A stretch of 64,000 bases of DNA from Actinocatenispora sp036503555. GTDB taxonomy: Bacteria > Actinomycetota > Actinomycetes > Mycobacteriales > Micromonosporaceae. Positions 62,018 through 64,000 of the stretch are shown piece by piece (position 1 is the stretch's first letter; each line of letters begins with the position of its first letter). The notes below the pieces were generated by a model that saw nothing but the letters and a program-made list of their open reading frames with translations, was not told the origin of the DNA and did not search any database. Both the position numbers and the translations under genes were made by a program. The stretch spans positions 124,001-188,000 of the forward strand of contig DASXWQ010000031.1 in the NCBI GenBank assembly GCA_036503555.1. Direction: 5' to 3'.

Positions 62018-62770
62018 GTGCTGCTGTGCATCGACGTGGGCAACACCAACACCGTCCTCGCCACGTTCGACGGTGAGTCGCTGACTCGTTCCTGGCGGAT
62101 CAAGACGGACGCCCGGGCCACCGCCGACGAGCTGGCGCTGACGTTCCGCGGCCTGCTCGACGGCGGGCCGATCACCGGGATCGCCGCCTGCTCGACGGTC
62201 CCGGCGGTGCTGCACGAGCTGCGCCTGATGTTCGCCGCGTACTACCCGGACGTGCCGGTGGTCGTCGTCGAGCCCGGCGTACGCACGGGTGTGCCGCTGA
62301 CGTACCACAACCCGCGTGAGGTGGGCACCGACCGGGTGATGAACACGCTCGCCGCGTACACCCTGTACGGCGGCCCGAGTGTCGTCGTCGACTTCGGCAC
62401 GTCGACCAGCTTCGACGTGGTCGGCGCCGGCGGCGGGTTCCTCGGCGGCGCGCTCGCGCCCGGCGTGGAGATCTCCGCCGACGCGCTCGCCGCCCGCGCC
62501 GCCCAGCTCGTGAAGGTGGAGCTGACGAGGCCTCCGCACCCGATCGGCAAGAGCACGGTCGAGGCGCTGCAGAGCGGCATCCTCTACGGCTTCGCCGGCC
62601 AGGTCGACGGCATCGTCGATCGGATCGTCGGTGAGCTGGGCGAGCTGCGCGCGGTCGTCGCCACCGGCGGCCTGGCGCCGCTGATCATCGGCGAGTGCCG
62701 CACCGTCACGCACCACGAGCCGCACCTGACGCTGCTCGGCCTGCGCCTCGTGTACGCGAAGAACTCCTGA
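62018..62770 (+). CDS. coaX: Type III pantothenate kinase
   Basis: The 250-residue kinase starts CoA synthesis by phosphorylating pantothenate. The ASKHA-fold blocks CIDVGNTNT, GTDRVMNTLAAY, VVVDFGTSTSFDVV and SGILYGFAGQVDGI are present. GTG 62018 has GTGAGGA before it. It ends the pan/nad operon, so pantothenate made by PanC/PanD is used next by its product. Confidence 0.94.
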   Translation: MLLCIDVGNTNTVLATFDGESLTRSWRIKTDARATADELALTFRGLLDGGPITGIAACSTVPAVLHELRLMFAAYYPDVPVVVVEPGVRTGVPLTYHNPREVGTDRVMNTLAAYTLYGGPSVVVDFGTSTSFDVVGAGGGFLGGALAPGVEISADALAARAAQLVKVELTRPPHPIGKSTVEALQSGILYGFAGQVDGIVDRIVGELGELRAVVATGGLAPLIIGECRTVTHHEPHLTLLGLRLVYAKNS

Positions 62771-62794
62771 CCGGTACCGATCCGCCCGCATGCA

Positions 62795-62824
62795 TTGATT
62801 TTGGGCGATTGGCGTCTTTACGAT
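62795..62824 (+). promoter_or_regulatory. Housekeeping-type promoter of the sedolisin-like gene
   Basis: TTGATT (62795-62800) and TACGAT (62819-62824) are 18 bases apart, giving a leader of about 68 bases. In that leader CTCCT (62867-62871) could pair with AGGAG (62889-62893) of the ribosome site. Confidence 0.6.
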
Positions 62825-62898
62825 CATGGCGCACGTGCCGTACGCCACTGAAGGATCTGCCAACCCCTCCTGGTTGATCCGACTCGTAAGGAGTCCGG

Positions 62899-64000
62899 AT
62901 GGAACGTAACCCCCCACCGCCGCGACGACGCGCGGGCAGGATCCTGCTCGCCGTCGGATCGGCGGTCACCCTCACCGGCCTGGCGCTGGTACCCGCCCAG
63001 GCCGCCAGCGCGTCCTCGCTGCTCGGCGGCTCGTCGACCCCCACCCACTCGTACGGCTGCGCCCCGGTGAAGCCGGGTGAGATCCCGTGCGTCGGCAAGG
63101 TCAAGATCCCGAAGGCGCCGGGCAGCGGTTCGACCTCGAACAGCGGCGGCGGCACGTCGTCCGCGCCGGCGAAACCCGCGCCGAAGGCGCCGGCCACCCG
63201 CAGCGCGCCGAAGCGCGTCGGTACGAAGACCGTCGGCGTACGGTCGTTCGGCTGCGCCACCGGCGGGCAGATCTCCTGCCTCGGCAAGTTCGCGCCGCGG
63301 TCGCTGAAGACGGTCAACGGCAAGCCCGTCGCGCCGAAGACCACCGGCAGCCCGACCAGCTCCGGACTGACGCCCAGCCAGCTCGTCAAGGCGTACGGCC
63401 TCGCGGGCACGAACGCGCACGGCCGCACCGTCGCGATCGTCGACGCGTACGACGCGCCGACCGCCGAGGCGGACCTCGCCACGTACCGCAAGGCGTACGG
63501 GCTGCCGGCCTGCACGACGGCGAACGGCTGTTTCAAGAAGGTCAACCAGAACGGCAAGTCCTCGCCGCTGCCGCAGGCCGACTACGGCTGGACGACGGAG
63601 ATCTCGCTCGACCTGGACATGGTCTCCGCGGTCTGCCCGACCTGCCACATCCTGCTGGTCGAGTCGGACCAGCCGGAGACCGACTCGCTCGGCACCGCGG
63701 TGAACACCGCGGCCAGTACGCCGGGTGTCGTCGCCGTCTCCAACAGCTGGGGCGGCACCGAGGACAGCACCACGCTGACCGGTGACAAGGACTTCGACCA
63801 CCCGGGCATCGCGATCACCGCGAGCTCCGGCGACTCGGGGTACGGCGTGCTCTGGCCCGCCGCGTCCACCCACGTCACCGCCGTGGGCGGGACCACGCTG
63901 ACCGCCGATTCGAGCGCCCGCGGGTACTCGGAGACGGCGTGGTCGGGCGCCGGTTCCGGCTGCTCGGTGCAGGAGAAGAAGCCGTCCTGGCAGAAGGACT
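62899..64000 (+). CDS. Secreted sedolisin-like (S53) serine peptidase, 3' end beyond window
   Basis: The visible 367 residues begin with a basic signal peptide cleaved after about PAQA (residue 35). A proline/serine-rich region follows with two similar cysteine pairs (YGCAPVKPGEIPCVGK and FGCATGGQISCLGK), then the catalytic domain from about residue 160. IVDAYDAPTAEADL, the Glu/Asp site region WTTEISLDLDM and ITASSGDSGYG are as in S53 peptidases; the nucleophile Ser motif should lie past the edge. GTAAGGAG precedes the ATG. Substrates of such peptidases are extracellular proteins. Confidence 0.85.
   Translation, partial: MERNPPPPRRRAGRILLAVGSAVTLTGLALVPAQAASASSLLGGSSTPTHSYGCAPVKPGEIPCVGKVKIPKAPGSGSTSNSGGGTSSAPAKPAPKAPATRSAPKRVGTKTVGVRSFGCATGGQISCLGKFAPRSLKTVNGKPVAPKTTGSPTSSGLTPSQLVKAYGLAGTNAHGRTVAIVDAYDAPTAEADLATYRKAYGLPACTTANGCFKKVNQNGKSSPLPQADYGWTTEISLDLDMVSAVCPTCHILLVESDQPETDSLGTAVNTAASTPGVVAVSNSWGGTEDSTTLTGDKDFDHPGIAITASSGDSGYGVLWPAASTHVTAVGGTTLTADSSARGYSETAWSGAGSGCSVQEKKPSWQKD

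Overview
The window is about 72 % GC, uses GTG starts freely, and carries a dense set of actinobacterial families: ECF41 and ECF42 sigma factors, WXG/EspC-like proteins, GlxA- and MmyB-type regulators, DUF6158 and DUF3180. Gene order around hpt-ftsH-folE, folP-folB-folK-DUF3180 and panC-panD-nadB-nadC-coaX fits a filamentous actinomycete, most likely of the Micromonosporaceae. That assignment is inference. No rRNA, CRISPR array or intact insertion sequence was seen.

Layout. 1-7.3 kb: a 3'-truncated acyl-CoA synthetase, two MFS transporters, a DGPF/YCII protein coupled to an ECF42 sigma factor, and a MarR-GNAT fusion with a tiny membrane protein. 7.4-18 kb: tRNA-Thr(CGU) beside a remnant of an XRE/DUF5753 regulator; two divergent SDR/TetR pairs with clear operators; an SGNH lipoprotein; a metallophosphoesterase; RicT; a three-gene EspC/WXG/EbfC operon; a GlxA regulator. 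18-37 kb: hpt, ftsH and folE, then a 12.4 kb block that separates folE from folP-folB-folK. The block holds a WXG pair, a type IV secretion-like operon (VirB2-like, PrgI-like, VirB4, VirB6-like, NTF2-like, transglycosylase/M23 and two accessory genes) and a ParB-type DNA-binding protein. No relaxase, coupling ATPase or integrase is present in the window.

37-49 kb: two import systems. The first is an OpuC-type betaine/choline transporter whose binding protein appears circularly permuted. The second is a complete peptide/nickel-type ABC importer (two permeases, two ATPases, a 61-residue membrane protein, a Tat lipoprotein). 49-57 kb: a membrane protein with 12-residue tandem repeats, a stand-alone NuoD and, nearby, a MidA/NDUFAF7-type methyltransferase (the family that methylates NuoD homologues), an MmyB-type regulator with DUF1330 protein, a NarL-type two-component system, and an ECF41 sigma factor divergent from a SnoaL-like gene. 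Both ECF41-locus genes carry the same promoter-like motif. 57-62.8 kb: one overlapping operon for pantothenate/CoA and NAD synthesis. 62.9 kb to the edge: a secreted sedolisin-like peptidase, truncated.

Recurring features: many genes overlap by ATGA or GTGA; many starts lie 6-9 nt after a TANNNT -10 box, implying leaderless mRNAs; and the palindrome TCCACWGTGGA recurs far more often than composition predicts.
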